A DNA stretch of 64,000 nucleotides from Phlebopus portentosus (lineage: Eukaryota > Basidiomycota > Agaricomycetes > Boletales > Boletinellaceae): the NCBI GenBank assembly GCA_037892935.1, contig JAYXKI010000004.1, positions 1 through 64,000 on the forward strand, written 5' to 3'. The position numbers and the translations under genes were made by a program. This document shows positions 21,697 through 34,476 of this stretch, one piece after another. Position 1 is the first letter of the stretch. Each line of letters starts with the position of its first letter. The notes beneath the pieces were generated by a model. The model was not told where the DNA came from and did not search any database. It saw only the letters and a list, made by a program, of their open reading frames with translations.

Positions 21697-24280
21697 TAAG
21701 ATAAGAATGCTAAAGTTTTTCTTTAGCCTTGGGACACGTGCCGGAATAGATGTTTTTTAAATTTTTATTTCGTCCTCAAGAATGCATGAGAACTGAATTT
21801 TCGGCCGTTTTGAAAGAGTTGGTTCTCTCGTGCTTCTCTGGGGTTTCTTATCCATACGTAGGTAATGGCTTCAGACTATGTGTACCTCCGCTTGCAGGAG
21901 AGAACCAAATGTCCACTGATACTTGTGAAGTTTTCGCTAGATTTTACAGCCATTTGCATTAGTTGGACTCCCAGGTGTTTTTTTGAATGAAGTAAAGACA
22001 AAATATAACATGTGATGACTGGACTCAGTGAAAAATTTGGTTGGATTTGAGGGTCAATAGCATCACAAAATCATCAGTTATGACTCTTCTTCACTGAAAC
22101 TTCGTTTACATGTGTTACTCATAGAAAGAGAAAAGTACAGTTTTTCTCAATGGTGATATCTAATGCAGATCTCCTTGGGTGCCTTCCTACTCACTACTAC
22201 CTCAAGATTGGAAGGCATTCAATTTTATTCTACAAATCAAATCTTTTCTTTCAAATTTTGACAGGCAGTAGACAGTCGATAATTAAGTTACAAGCTTGTC
22301 CTGAGCAATTTGGTTGAGAATTGAGCTCAAGACAAAATGAGTAGTACCAGAGGAAAGGTGGAAGGCATGCCAGATTAGATGTGGAGTGTAACGGTGAAGT
22401 CCATTTTCCCATCCACCACTTCTGAAAACAAGTTCTCTCCATTCAAAAAAAGTCCAGAGTGCCATTACTAACGCAAACAGCTGTAAGAGTGTGTACTTCT
22501 CCGAGACATCGGAGCCTTGCAGAGACGAAAGATATCATCTGGTCCGACGAGGGCCGAGTCCTTGAGTTCCAGCAGGTTTATTGGGTCGCCCCTTTGACGT
22601 CTCTTCCCGACAGGTTTCATCCGCGTTCTGTGAGTGGCTAAGGTTTCCCAGACGTTTTCTCGGTTCATCTATAAACTCGGGCGGAATCATACGCTGATTG
22701 CGGCATCGCGCACCTCCGAGCGGTGCCCTCCGAGGCGCCTTGCTATCGTTCCGTTCCGGTATGTGGTGCTAAAAAAGAAAAGATGATTGACGAGCCAATC
22801 AATGTCCACCGCCGATTAATTTAGGTCCCGGAGGAGAGTTCGACTCTTTTACGGAACTGTAAGCCACCTGTGGGTCATTTCCGAGGATTTTATGGAGTAC
22901 TTGTCGATGTCATGGAATCTTAAAATTACTAGTTTTAAATTGCGGAGGTGATCCGTATCTTGGTACGTCACTGCCCGTCAGACATTGAATTTGTATTAAA
23001 AATGATTGCCTTGTTGCGTCATTTGACGGTGAACTGTCGGTGCCTTCCTTCGAAGGAAATGTAATGCATATGGACGATCCTTGCAGGTATTGGCGGAAGT
23101 AGTTTCCTTCGTGTTGCTATAATGTGCGGATTTTCTCAACCTGGATCGTGAGCCATTACTCAATAGTGACTCTTTTAGGTCTGGCTACAAGATTTATCGT
23201 TATTATCGCGCGGAACACAGTGTATAGACCCACAGCATCGATTTCACAAGAAGCCGTGTTCCTGTCATGACGGGACAGGATCCACTGCTCTCCTTATTGT
23301 TACTGAATCGGATCCAACAGGTACGGTATGTCGCATGATGTAAATAGAAGTTCAAGGGACAAAGCACGAAGCTCAGAAAGCAAGGTATCATGAAGGATCA
23401 TCTTTCGCAGTTACTGCTCAACTATGGCTACGGCACCCCGCCACGCAACAAGCATCCGCGGCGAGGCTGGGGCTGTCGGGAACGCTGGGCGACGGACGGG
23501 CGTCGGACATAGCGCAAGAAAGATAAGTGACGTATCAATTGATCTTCTATTCCTGATTTGAGAGGCGGCGGCGGCAGAACGTATGTTATGTAATATTGAT
23601 ATTTGTTGCTCCTGTACTCTCGCGGTCGCCGTATACTCCCGTGCCTGGAACCCGCCACGGATCGCGTCTCGTGTGCTGCTAGTGAAATTTAAGATAGCTA
23701 AAAGTCCTCAAAGAAATGGCAGAAACTATGTGTTTGTATGTGTTTGTATGCATAGCTGGAAAACCTTGAAGATGAAACACTTGTACCGTCCGCATCTATA
23801 TTAACAATATTAGTATAAGCCTTCTTGGAACAACTACAAATTTTATCTTTGAAAGGAACTACTGGAAGTATCTCTGAGTAAGTAAGGCGTGAATTGATCG
23901 ACTGCCGATCCGATTAGCCTCTGATCCTGTACCATACGATTGGCTTGCCTTTCGGGGAAATGTTTTAGAGGATGAGTCACGACCTGTCACGACCATCGTA
24001 CCAATAATTTCCGATCGCGACGATGAGGAGATTCGCACGTGACTTGACTGGTCTTTTCGCATCTGATTGGATCCTGAGCGGAGCTGTTTCGGTTTACGGT
24101 CCCATGAACCGTCCTATGAAGTCCATTGATCAATAGGAGCCCGGTTTGTGGTCCCGAGACTTTCCATTGCTACCAGATTAAACCACTGGTCAGGGCCCTG
24201 AGTTCCAACCGGCGCCCTCATGCGAGTCGCTTTGTCATCTCCGAATCTGCTTGTATTGTGAACGTCACAGGTCGGCGCGG
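21697..24280. other. Long intergenic stretch without recognised genes
   Basis: About 2.6 kb. I see no run of conserved coding motifs on either strand and no tRNA. A GTTTGTATGT direct repeat occurs near 23732-23750. The section 22800-23000 has a T-arm-like string (GAGAGTTCGACTCTTTT) but no tRNA around it. The right end forms the promoter of the Zn2Cys6 regulator. Confidence 0.35.
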
Positions 24281-24288
24281 TATAAATA
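24281..24288 (+). promoter_or_regulatory. TATA box of the Zn2Cys6 regulator
   Basis: TATAAATA lies 62 bp upstream of the ATG at 24350, in a GC-moderate context. Position and sequence fit a fungal core promoter. Confidence 0.5.
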
Positions 24289-24349
24289 AAACACATCCCC
24301 GATATCTGCAACGAATTCCACCTTGCTAAGTCCCTCCATAAGCATCGAA

Positions 24350-27300
24350 ATGCCCGCCGACCGTGCGAACCACACGAATCACCGACGCACGTCCATGGAC
24401 GAGGCAACTCGTCAGAGGGTAAATACCTGACACACCGGCTCATGTAATGCTGATACAATGTTACGTCTTTAGGAACAAGAACTTCGGAGAGCTCGTGGAG
24501 AGATAGCTTGCATAGAGTGTCAACGGTGAGCACTCCCGGTCAAGTAAGTCTCCACCGCGTACTCATAAGAGTATCTAGGTTGAAATTGAGATGCGACAGG
24601 AAGGTACGCTGGATTCTGGTGAACGAGCTATTAGCAGGGTGTAAATTCTTTTTTCCTGTTTCTTTTTTTGCAGGTTCCCTGTGCGTCATGCATTCGCCGA
24701 AATCGTGCAGCAATGTGTCCGAATGGTTCGTCTGTCTAGCGCAGGCAATTCAAAGTATTTTACTCAATATTGAGGTTGCACAGGACACGCCTGGACGGAT
24801 CAAGAAACCCGCTCGTTACTTTCAGATACAGCTCAGCTGCATCGCAAACTGAGCGAGATGAGCCAGCGAATACGACAGTTGGAAGATGCTCTCGAGATCT
24901 CCCACTCCGCCAACTCAACCAGCCACCACCCATTGCTTAGAGAAGAGCTTCTTGCGATAAAACGAGGGGTTGCACCACCTGCGCCACCACCCCCGTCTGA
25001 TGGGGAACCTGACAGTGACTATGTGGAAGCAATGGGAACGATGAGCATATCCGAAAGAGGAATTTCCCGTTTCATTGGCCGCTTGGGAGGCGGTGAAAGC
25101 TTATTTCTCGTATGTTCCACACTGTTACTTCTTTCAGAATTCTGACGTCTCGCCTTATCATTAGCTCGGGAATGATGGAGAAGGGCGAGCCAAACCGTTC
25201 ACCGAGGAGTTGTTCCCTCAGCAACTTGCGCGGCGTTCCGATGCTTGGTTGTTCATGCCCCCGAACTCATCCGCGGAGACGGTTCTTTCTATCATTCAAA
25301 AACATATGCCGCCGTTTGCGCGAGCGAGCTCACTATGCGAAGCGTACCTGGAAAACTTCTGTTGGATTGTGCATGTAGTCGCCCGATCGCAGATCATCGA
25401 AGAGCTCCTCCCAAGCTGTTACCGTGGCTCGAGCCCATTAGGTGGCGCGAACCTCAGCATGACCGAGGGCGAGTCGCAATATGGAGCGACTTGCGTTCAT
25501 GAACTTGCACTGTTGCTTATGGTCTTTGCCACCGGCGCCTTGGCTGACCTTACCCTTCCGCCGTACAATGAGGAAGCAGAACGCTATTATCAGATGGCAC
25601 TTGCGGCCTTGAGTCTAACGAAGGTGATTGGTGCACCAACTCTACCAGCCGTCCAGACCGTTTCTTTGATGGCAGCATACAATGCGCACTGCGGGAGGAA
25701 CGATACGCTTGATCTGGCAGGCTCCCTGTTTGCTCTGGCGGCTAATCTCGGGTTAAGTGTATGTATAGCCTTCCTTCTAGAATAAGCATTCCATGACTGA
25801 TATGGTCATCGCCATGTCTAGATGGGTCTCCGTAAGTTGGTTTCTTTACGTGTTCAAGAAAATGATTCGCTGTCTAACTTTGGATATGTATAGACAGAGA
25901 TGTTGCCAAATGGAACTTCTGTGAGTCCAACGCAGATAGGCGGAGAAACGTGTTCTGGGAGCTCTTCACCGTTGATTGCTGGCACGTAAGTCTTCTTGAG
26001 TATTCTCTTCGTTTCTTTCAGACTTGATTCTCACATTCTGACACAGAATATGGCGAATGGAAAGCCTCCGTCCTCCGTGCTGAAATACTGCGACTGCAAG
26101 TTTCCGGAAAAGGGTTCCGAATATATCGGGGAAGACGGGCGAAAGGAACTTAGCTGTGAGTATTTGGCTCTCATCCCCCCTTCCCTACCAGGGCTTAATC
26201 CGACTTTTGGCTCCTTCGTTGCATGTACTGCCCTTTGATTGCTTTTGAAACTTTACTGAAGTCATGCTAATATTCGCTTATTTTTCCTTTTATGCCTATC
26301 CGCCAATCTTTTGAACAGACTGGAGAATGCGGCACCAGATGGGACACATTACGTACGCTGCTAGTGACCTCTTCTCTGGCATCCAGCCCGTGCGGTACTC
26401 CCAGATACTTGACATCGACCGAAAGATTTCCGAGTTTGTCATTCCGAAGCATCTGCAGGTACCCGATGAGAATGATAACATGGAGGCGGATGGTCCGATG
26501 CGTATAATGCAGCGGATGGTAGCTGCAGTTTGCAGAGATGGATGTAAGTTCTGTTGTGCCAAGAGAAAGATTGTTACTTATTGAAACGAATGTCGATCTG
26601 ACAGTACTCATGTATATCCATCGAGGATTCTTTGCGAAGGCGCTTTTGGAGCACCCTGCCAACCCTCTTCTGAGTCAATACTCTCACTCATATCTGTCTG
26701 CATACCGCTCGGCGCTCTCATTGCTGAAAGTCGTGCGGCACCATTACTCGGCGTTCCCTAATCTTGTTAGTCGGTTCTGGTCATTATGGTCGCATGCATT
26801 CTCTGCAACGGTTAGTCCGACTATTTTCCATGAGCGAGGTTTAAAGACTTACGCTTGCTTCTCGTAGGTGATTATCGGCTCGATCGTCATCAAAGGACGC
26901 GATCCCGACACAGTACGCGCCGCGCTCGTCGAACTGAACCTTGCGGTTGGATTATTTGAGAAGGCTGCGCAACTTTCAGACAGAGCGAAGCGCAGTCTAC
27001 CTACGCTTGTGCGCCTCCGTGAGAAGGCGCATAAAGCCGTCCGATCTCTCAACGATCTCCAACCTCTGCCCTCGAACGCTTCAGATTGCAAGACACCAGG
27101 AGAGGCGGACGACGAGCTGTTGATTTTTGCTGGGAAGAACAGACTCGTGAAGCCGAAGGACGAGCCTTTGGAAACGTCACTACCTCCACTGATGTCCACG
27201 CCTCCGTCATCGACGTCGATCACACCTCCCGTGCCTCACGTCACCCATCCAGACTTCTCGAAACCATTGAATCCAAAGAAAGAGCACAGTCCTGTTGCGA

Positions 27301-27794
27301 GTAGGAGTCAAAGCTCACCGGAGGATTCGACATTACCTCCGACCCCGGAAGGCGACACAAATGTGCTGGGAGTACCGATGAACGCAGACTTGCCGGCTGC
27401 GTGGACAGCGTGGTCTGACCAGGAAGCGCTGCTTATCAACTACCTCTCATCCGGTGCGGATCTGCACTTCGCACAGAACGCCGCGTACACGGGCGAACCT
27501 GACCCGAGTGCGTTTATGTGGGCGGAGATGGGTAACAGCAATAACAACAGTAGCGGCAACTCGCCTGAAGCTTCTGGTTCCGCTGCTCAGGATGTGTCCC
27601 TGAAACTTCGGCAACAACAGCAGCAGCGGCAGCAACAGAGCACCGCTCCCGACTTCGCTGCGCTGATGAATGGGATGAATGGACAGGAACCGTCGACGTC
27701 GGCCTTCGTGAACTTACCGGAAGGCGGACTTGGGATGTCGCAAAATCAATTCCCTATGCAGAATGGGACGACGCCTTGGGATATGTTTTTCTGA
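24350..27794 (+). CDS. Zn2Cys6 fungal transcription factor
   Basis: Nuclear DNA-binding regulator. The ATG at 24350 starts MPADRANHTNHRRTSMDEAT. Four short exons assemble the zinc cluster: CIECQRLKLRCDRK, then VPCASCIRRNRAAMCPNG. This is C-x2-C-x6-C-x5-C-x2-C-x8-C, a canonical binuclear cluster. Splicing onward gives HAWTDQETRSLLSDTAQ and the coiled-coil dimerisation segment LHRKLSEMSQRIRQLEDALE. The middle region carries the fungal-specific transcription factor domain, with HMPPFARASSLCEAYLENFC, ALSLTKVIGAPTLPAVQTVS and RRNVFWELFTVDCW. The C-terminus is low complexity: Pro/Ser-rich, then a Gln-rich stretch near 27610-27640. It ends MQNGTTPWDMFF, an acidic/aromatic tail that may activate transcription (inference). 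Target genes are unknown. Confidence 0.88.
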
Positions 27795-28155
27795 TTTAGA
27801 TGCCGGATTTATGATCTATGTTTTCTGAGTTCGAGTTTATGAAGATCACGATTTGCAGGTTTCGTACTATGAAGCATCTATCATGATCATTCGTCTGTTT
27901 TCTTTCGCTTTCGCTTTCGAGTTTTGCTGTCTTTCTTCTGCATCTGTGTATAAGTACTCATTTACGTAGTCTGATTTTCCGCTTGAATACTAGACTTTTT
28001 TCTCAGCTTCAGAATCTCGTTTGATTTGACGCGACGCGTTTCCGTCACGTGTGTCCTTCGACGTGTCAGAACTCGAGTCTAAATTTCTGAAATCGCATCC
28101 ACGACCTCGCAAGTCTTCTTTCCTCCATTCCTTCCTACCAGCATAGTCACAAAAT
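27795..28155. other. Intergenic, 3' UTR and promoter
   Basis: Between two plus-strand genes. It has T-rich sequence with a TTTCGCTTTCGCTTTCGAG repeat near 27902-27920. This probably holds the 3' end of the regulator transcript and the promoter of the next gene. No coding region seen. Confidence 0.4.
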
Positions 28156-29054
28156 ATGTCTCATACACACGGCCCTGGCCAAGCGCCACACTCCCATTCA
28201 CCCGGGCCAGCCGCCGGCGGTGCTCAACAACAGCAGCAAGCACAACAATTCACCCCTCCCCCGACCATGGACCCCAAAATGGAGGCACTAATCGCAGCGG
28301 ACTTCAGACGAGTCGATTTGAAGCTCGGGCCTCCTAATGACACTCGAGCACTGTGCGGACCACATGGAAAGGAGAAGTGCGACGAATGTAATGTGGATTT
28401 CTCGAGTATGAACGCGCTGGCGAGGATATTCGTGCAGAATCCGAGTTTGGCTGTGCCCCCGCCGCCGCAGGTCGTTCAGCAGCAGAGGACGCAGGCTGTT
28501 ATGAAGACGAAGGATGATGGGAATGTACGTGTTTCTTCTGGATCATTTCTGACTGAGGTGTCCTGCGAACTTGCGGGTGAACGAATGGATTGACTACTAA
28601 TGCGTTTACTATGAATATAGGCGTTGTTCAAAGCCAATAAACTTAAAGAAGCTGTGTCAATGTACACGATGGCCGTTAACGTAGCCGCATCCCGTCTACC
28701 CTGGGAACTGAATTCGTTAATGAAAGACGAGCTCTCAATGGTTCTGAGCAATCGTTCGGCCGCCTACACCGCCTTGGGCGACTATGTCAGTGCACTCGTA
28801 GACGCCGAACTGGTGATCCAGATCAAGCGGCCATGGAGTAAAGGGCATTTCCGAAAGGCAAAGGCACTCGTTGAGCTGGGACGATATGAAGAGGCGCGGG
28901 AGGCGATTAAGTTGGGGCTGGCGTTCGAACCTAATAACACTGTGAGGCTGTCTTTGGAATCGGTTGTTCGGCTGACTGAGTAATTGACTTCACCATACAG
29001 GAACTGAAGAGCTTTCTTGACGAGATTGAAAGCCGGATAGCACGAAGGAAGTGA
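28156..29054 (+). CDS. TPR protein, probable Sec72-like translocon subunit
   Basis: Three-exon gene. The first exon has a His/Gln/Pro-rich N-terminus, then MDPKMEALIAADFRRVDLKL, a Cys motif CGPHGKEKCDECNVDFSSMN, and a Gln/Pro segment ending TKDDGN. The second exon holds TPR-like helices: ALFKANKLKEAVSMYTMAVN, LSNRSAAYTALGDYVSALVD and GHFRKAKALVELGRYEEARE. The last exon is ELKSFLDEIESRIARRK with TGA at 29052-29054. A short TPR block after a Cys-containing N-terminal domain matches fungal proteins annotated as Sec72, a partner of Sec62/63 in post-translational import into the ER. A general TPR co-chaperone is the main alternative. The reading frame is intact. Confidence 0.65.
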
Positions 29055-29478
29055 GACTGACTTTGAGCATGATGTTATTGCTGTGTAGTAGATCCACACT
29101 CTTTTCGTCTTTCCTGTGCTGTCTTCATTCACTATATGATACATTCCCCGCATTTGGGTATTTCCTAATGAACAGAGGCGGTAGACGTCCGTCGGTGCAA
29201 CTGAAGTGTGATTGCTGTGAGCCGCGGTATGATCATCGGCGGAAGTAATCATCTCGACTCTGTTCTCGTGCCACGCGTTTGGCCAAATGCATCAAATATC
29301 AGCCTCGTAACTTATCGTCCCTCTCTATCACATAAGCTTGTATATATAATATAATCTCCTCGTCTCATTCTCCGCAGTATTTCACGACGTTTGCCAGCCA
29401 GCCGTACCCGATCAATCCGGGCGACAGCGTGAACGAACCGTGTTTCACGAATAATTTCCGCTTTCGATACCTACTCTC
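29055..29478. other. Intergenic
   Basis: Between SEC72-like and APP1, both plus. A TA-rich run (TATATATAATATAAT) lies at about 29341-29355, some 125 bp upstream of the APP1 ATG, and may be the core promoter. No gene seen. Confidence 0.4.
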
Positions 29479-32203
29479 ATGTCTAATGGTACATCTGAAG
29501 GAGACGGCAATATGTGGAGATCACAAGTAACGAGCTCCTCATCGTCCAAACTCGCGACATTGAAGAATCTCGTCCCAGCCACTCAGCGCGATGCGGTCCG
29601 CGCGTTCTTCGACAGACGCATTCCAGTCGCAACTACTTCCCTCGCCTCCTCTTCGTCGCGAGATGCGCAATCTCTTGGTGTAGACACACCTCCTGGATAT
29701 TCGCAAGATCGCAAGATGTCTTGGAGAGAATGGGCTGGGGATAAGCTTCGAGGACGCGGCGCGAATGTGAGTGATGCGGTGGAGAAGGTGCAACTGTTCC
29801 CGGGCTGGGCGGCCAGACGATATCATGACCCGGATATGGAAGGGAAAGAAGGTGCACTATTCTGTGACCCACGAGAGATATTACTCAAGCTGATAGCGAC
29901 TGGTAGCTGCCGAATTTGCGCTTGAGGTGTTTGTTTCTGGCTTTGCTGCAAGTTATGTCCCTCCGGAATATGCGACTCGTTCGCAACGCGCATTCATGCG
30001 CCTTGCTAAAGGTATGTACTATCAGCTCTGATGGATGCTCATTACTCATGTGGATTTGCGACAGCATATGCGGCTCTCCCGAAAATCCCTTTGCCATCCG
30101 AGCGGCCGCCATATTCAAGTGCGACATCTGTGCGAACACTCAGCAAATCAACAGAGGATCTCTTGAGGACAGTCAAGCTCCCTCCTACTCCGAATAACAT
30201 CACAGAGCAATCTGAAATTGCTGCCCTTGAGAGGCAATTCCAGAAAGCTGAACTGGACATGGAGACGGAGAGCGTCGTGTCCGAGTCCGATTCGGCTCCA
30301 AGCAGTTCCAACGGGACGCCGCCTTCATTTACACCGATATCATCTTCCGGAGTGTCATATGCGACCGCTTCTGGTCAATTCACATATTCATTGACAGACC
30401 TGACGCGCCTACATGCAAACTTGAACGCTCGCTTGCATCCTTTCTGGTCGCGTTCGCTCCCGAACCGAGTGGTTCGACTATCTTTGTTCAGCGGTTCGCC
30501 TGGTTCAAGTTCCCGCAGTGAAGGTGACTCTGATGATGACGATCCGACGCGAAATCCTATTGATGTGCACCATGTGCAGACCGATGCGCAAGGTGCTTTT
30601 GAGACTCGATTACGAATTCCGTGGGATAGGATATGCATGCATCCCGGAGCGCTACACGTCGCATTTGGGGATATCGACGACGATACGGAACTCTTCATCT
30701 GCGCGGAGCTCCTCCCACCTCCAAACCCTGTCAGCCCTTATTGTCAACCTCAGCAAGATATTACTGCGCGCTCCGTGCTTGCTGTCACCCTCAGCCAATC
30801 TCAAGTACGGCTGATCTCGGATATTGATGATACGATCAAGCTTTCGAACATTCTTGGAGGTGCAAGAACTGTATTTCATAATGTCTTTGTGAAGCATTTG
30901 GAAGAGCTTGTTATTCATGGAATGGGAGACTGGTATACTCGAATGTGGTCCAGAGGTGTCAGGTTTCATTATGTCGTGAGTTCTTGCTCGACTAGTGCTC
31001 AAGTTGTGGAAGTAGCCTGACTTCAATGCTCAGTCAAACAGTCCCTTCGAGCTTCTGCCCGTAATCAACGAATTCATCAGAGTTTCTAATTTGCCTGGAG
31101 GTAAGGAACCTCAATACTTCTTCTCTTACGACTTGTCACTAAATGATTTTAAAGGCTCGATAAAACTGAGATCATATGCCGGTCGATCGTTATTCAATGG
31201 GTTGCTTTCCGCCCCAGCGATGCGTAAGCGGTCTGGCGTAGTCGATATCTTGAATGCCTTCAGTAATTCTCGGTTCATCCTTGTGGGAGACTCGGGAGAG
31301 CAGGACCTTGAGCTCTACGCTCAACTAGCGGCCGAGCGACATAATCAAATCCTTGCAGTGTTCATTCGGGACGCGAGAGGCCCTGATGCAGTACCGATTT
31401 CGGATCCGACGGGCGAAGAGATCAAGAGGTGTCCGCCTCCCTCTCGGACAGCGTCGTACGCTTCTGGCATGTCTATGTATGCTACTCCGACGTCAGCGTT
31501 AGGGGGATGGAGGTCAAATACGATGCCACCGCCGACTTTGAACCTCGAAGCTACACCCACACAGAAATCGTTTGGGCGTTTTGAAGTGTTGAACGGGAGT
31601 AGGACCTCATTGCCTTCTCATATCGATAAGTCAGCACAAGATTATATCTCTGCTCGACCTAGATCAGCTGCTTCAAACGCATCGCGAAGCTCGGTGCAGC
31701 ACCCGCAATTGCAGCAGCAGCAGCAACACCGACCGATCAGACCAGCTCGTTCGTCCTCTGCTCCTCTGGCTCCGACACCAAGACCGAGCAACCTAGGTCT
31801 GCCTTCCACATTCTTCGACTCAGGATTAACCGTCGACACAAATATGTCGACAACTTCCTCTCCTGCTTCTTCTCGTCCACCGTCTCCCGCCTCAGCATCT
31901 TCAAGTCTCGGCAGTGCCAGTCTCCTGCAGTTCCCGGGGAGTTTAACTGAGACTGAAATCGCTGCTCTTCCGCCTACGGAGAAGAAACGGTACAAGCTGC
32001 AAGAGAGGGTGTACCGCGCTAGGTTGCTGATGCCGAGTCATATACCATTGCGTGTGTTTATGAATCCAGAGGAGTGTGTTGAAGCGGATAGAGTTTTGGA
32101 CGATATGTCGAAAGCTGGTGGGCGGCAGGGATGGCAATCGGACAGCCATGTTGCGATAAGTGGTAATGAACGACGATACGAAAGTGCGATCAAGATTGGT
32201 TAA
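29479..32203 (+). CDS. APP1: App1-type phosphatidate phosphatase (DUF2183)
   Basis: Cytosolic, actin-patch associated Mg2+-dependent phosphatase that converts phosphatidate to diacylglycerol in yeast. The N-terminal exon reads MSWREWAGDKLRGRGANVSD and FPGWAARRYHD. A spliced small exon reads FALEVFVSGFAASYVPPEYA, then RLAKAYAALPK. A beta-rich section follows (QGAFETRLRIPWDRICMHPG). The catalytic HAD-like motif D-x-D-x-T is in VRLISDIDDTIKLSNILGG (about 30805-30860). Downstream blocks are WYTRMWSRGVRFHYVSNSPF (across an intron), SIKLRSYAGRSLFNGLL and NSRFILVGDSGEQDLELYAQ. The C-terminal third is disordered, with a Gln/His stretch near 31710-31730, and ends after PLRVFMNPEECVEADRVLDD. The catalytic core is complete. 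The tail is probably where endocytic SH3 proteins bind (inference). Confidence 0.9.
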
Positions 32204-32465
32204 TTGTTCCAAGACTATTGATGCATACATAAAACGTTGCTTGTTTGTACGGTCGGCTGTGATTCTACTCTGCATAGTACTAGTACTTGTAATTGGTGTA
32301 ATGGATAGAACGTTTGGTTTGAGACGAATTCCAGGCTTGTACACATTATATAGTCTATCAATCTGAAACCGAAACGGAGGTAGTAATATAGGTTGTGTGT
32401 TTTGGACGCTAGCGAAGCTTCTGATATTCCGAGCCAAACGTCGCCTCTGAGCTAATTCATATCCT

Positions 32466-34476
32466 TTAGATGGCTAGCTCGCGATGTATGGTCCTGCTTG
32501 CAAACCACACTTCATCCTCTTCCGCGGTATGCGTCCGCTCCAATATACCGCGGTTTTGTCCATCCGCCAACCATGCCCGCGGCGGAGATTCAAGATTGCC
32601 TCGAATACCAAGCTCCACATCTTCATCATCGGTTAAGGTAAAGGTGATGTCCTCGGGACCCTGAGCGGGATCCAGAGTTTGGAGCCTAGCTTCTAGCTCG
32701 TCCCTAAAGCTGGTTAATGGCAAAAGCAGGGTCGAAATGACATCGGGAGTCTCGGGTTCAGGAACAGGCTCACGCTCCTGCTCAAGGTCGAGGAAGTTGG
32801 CGAGACCGAGCCCTTTTTCTTCACTGGGTTTATTGGAAATGGGTGGCGCGATGTTATTGTTTTCGTGGAGATTGGAGGGACTCCGTGCGTGGCCGTGAAC
32901 CCTAGTGCCCGCTTCCTCTTCGTCCCGCGTGTATGTCAAACTGCATTCCGAATCAGAGAGTCCAGCTTCGAGTTCGTAGAACCAGGATGGATTGGGATCG
33001 ATATCGGTCTGTTGTTGCCCGCCAAAGGTCTTGCGCCAGATGGACATGACCGCTGCCTCAAACTCCAATTGCGTTTCCTGCCCTTCGATTGGCATGCCGT
33101 AAATCTCATCTTCCTCGTCCGACCCGATCTCGTCACCAGGATGGTTCGGTACTTCAGCAGCGGCAGATGGAGCAACAGCAAACATTTCTTCCTGGGAGTT
33201 TTCCGCGTCCGAGTCGGCTAAACTCAGGCCAGGCTCACTTCCTGCACTTGAGAAATTAGAACAATACGCCTCCAGTTGCATCTGTGGCATGATATCTGGA
33301 GACTGCTGAAAATGATTCCTGTGAGTGATTTGGAACCCTTTCAAGGCCGCACGACGGGCCACCAAGGCGTATTGCTCCCTGAAAGATTGTTCTTCAAAGG
33401 TGGCGAACCGAACGGATTTCTTAGTATTCGCAGCAATAGTGACACAGACACTTTTTGCATCTTCTGCTCGGTAATAACGTCCAACTGTACCATCTGGGGC
33501 CAGCTTTTCTTCGGATACATCATTTGAAGGATTTTCTTCGGTTGAAGCTATTAGCATATACGTCGATTTCGTCCGTGCCCTGCTCATCAAAGCATCAAGG
33601 TTTGTCAAGTCTGGCTCGACCAAGGATCCGTTATCTGAACTCGCATCGGAGGGCAATCTTGCACATCTTCCGCATTGCAGGACTACGGGTCTAGAGTTCT
33701 CCAATACTGTAAGCTAGAGATCCAGAGATTAAGAGAACTGATAGTGAATGGAGTGAATAGCTGGAGCTCACCTGAGATGATGGTCGGCGTTCTGATACTA
33801 CTTTACGGTATCTCTTGTGTACGCTGAGGATGCCTATCAGGAAACCGAGGAACACCATCAAGAATGACGTGATCGTTGGGTCTAACGGAATGATTTTGTC
33901 CAAGGCCGTCGGGACAGCGTCGAGCGCTTTGAGAGGCAAACCGGCCGCAGCAAAAGGTAATTCTAGAATTGTTTTCCAGGAGTCCTGTCCAGGCGGTTGC
34001 TGCGCGAGCCGTATCAGTCGAGAAAAACCGAGAACACAAAGACCTTCAAACAACAATTGAGGCGAGGCAAGCAGCCAGAGTGTCGTCAACGAGATTGCAT
34101 TGGAAATAAATTGACCGAAAACCGAGTACGAGGGCAGGACAGCCTGAACAAGTTCCGCGGCAATAGAACTGAGAACGAGGATAACCATGAGCCTCGTATC
34201 CAGGCCCTCGTTTGAACGGGTTGGGACCTGAGGCAAAGCAGTTTCTTGGCGCCAAAAACGCAAGATACAGTCCACAAGTGCATGGGCGATGATGTACTTA
34301 GCAAAGAGCAAGATGTCGTCCGCGTGCATCGAACGATTCAGGTGCTGTGTGAGAACGATTGCTGCAGCGGGAAGTAGACGTGGCAAGACCTTTCCAAAGC
34401 CAATGATAGTTTCATAAGCCAGGAAACCCTTAGCACAATAGAGGCTAGACATATATTGTCGAAATACTGGAACCAT
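32466..34476 (-). CDS. Multi-span membrane protein with long acidic cytosolic tail, unknown function
   Basis: Two-exon gene. From the ATG at 34474-34476 the first exon has four or five hydrophobic segments: AYETIIGFGKVLPRLLPAAA, ILLFAKYIIAHALVDCIL, LMVILVLSSIAAELVQAVL, FGQFISNAISLTTLWLLAS and ITSFLMVFLGFLIGILSV. It ends KVVSERRPSSQ. An intron at 33714-33771 joins it in frame to LTVLENSRPVVLQCGRCARL. The rest is a roughly 400-residue hydrophilic tail rich in Glu and Asp (EIGSDEEDEIYGMPIEGQET, FTLTDDEDVELG), ending TIHRELAI. I do not recognise the family. Retaining the intron would give a short hydrophobic ending and a stop in place of the tail. Confidence 0.7.

Noticed and set aside
22820..22860. 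T-arm-like string GAGAGTTCGACTCTTTT
   Set aside because: Stem pairing is weak and no acceptor, D or anticodon arms surround it.
24350..27794. Joint reading of regulator, hydrolase, P450 and sedolisin as a secondary-metabolite cluster
   Set aside because: No backbone synthase or tailoring set, the P450 is broken, and housekeeping genes lie between them.
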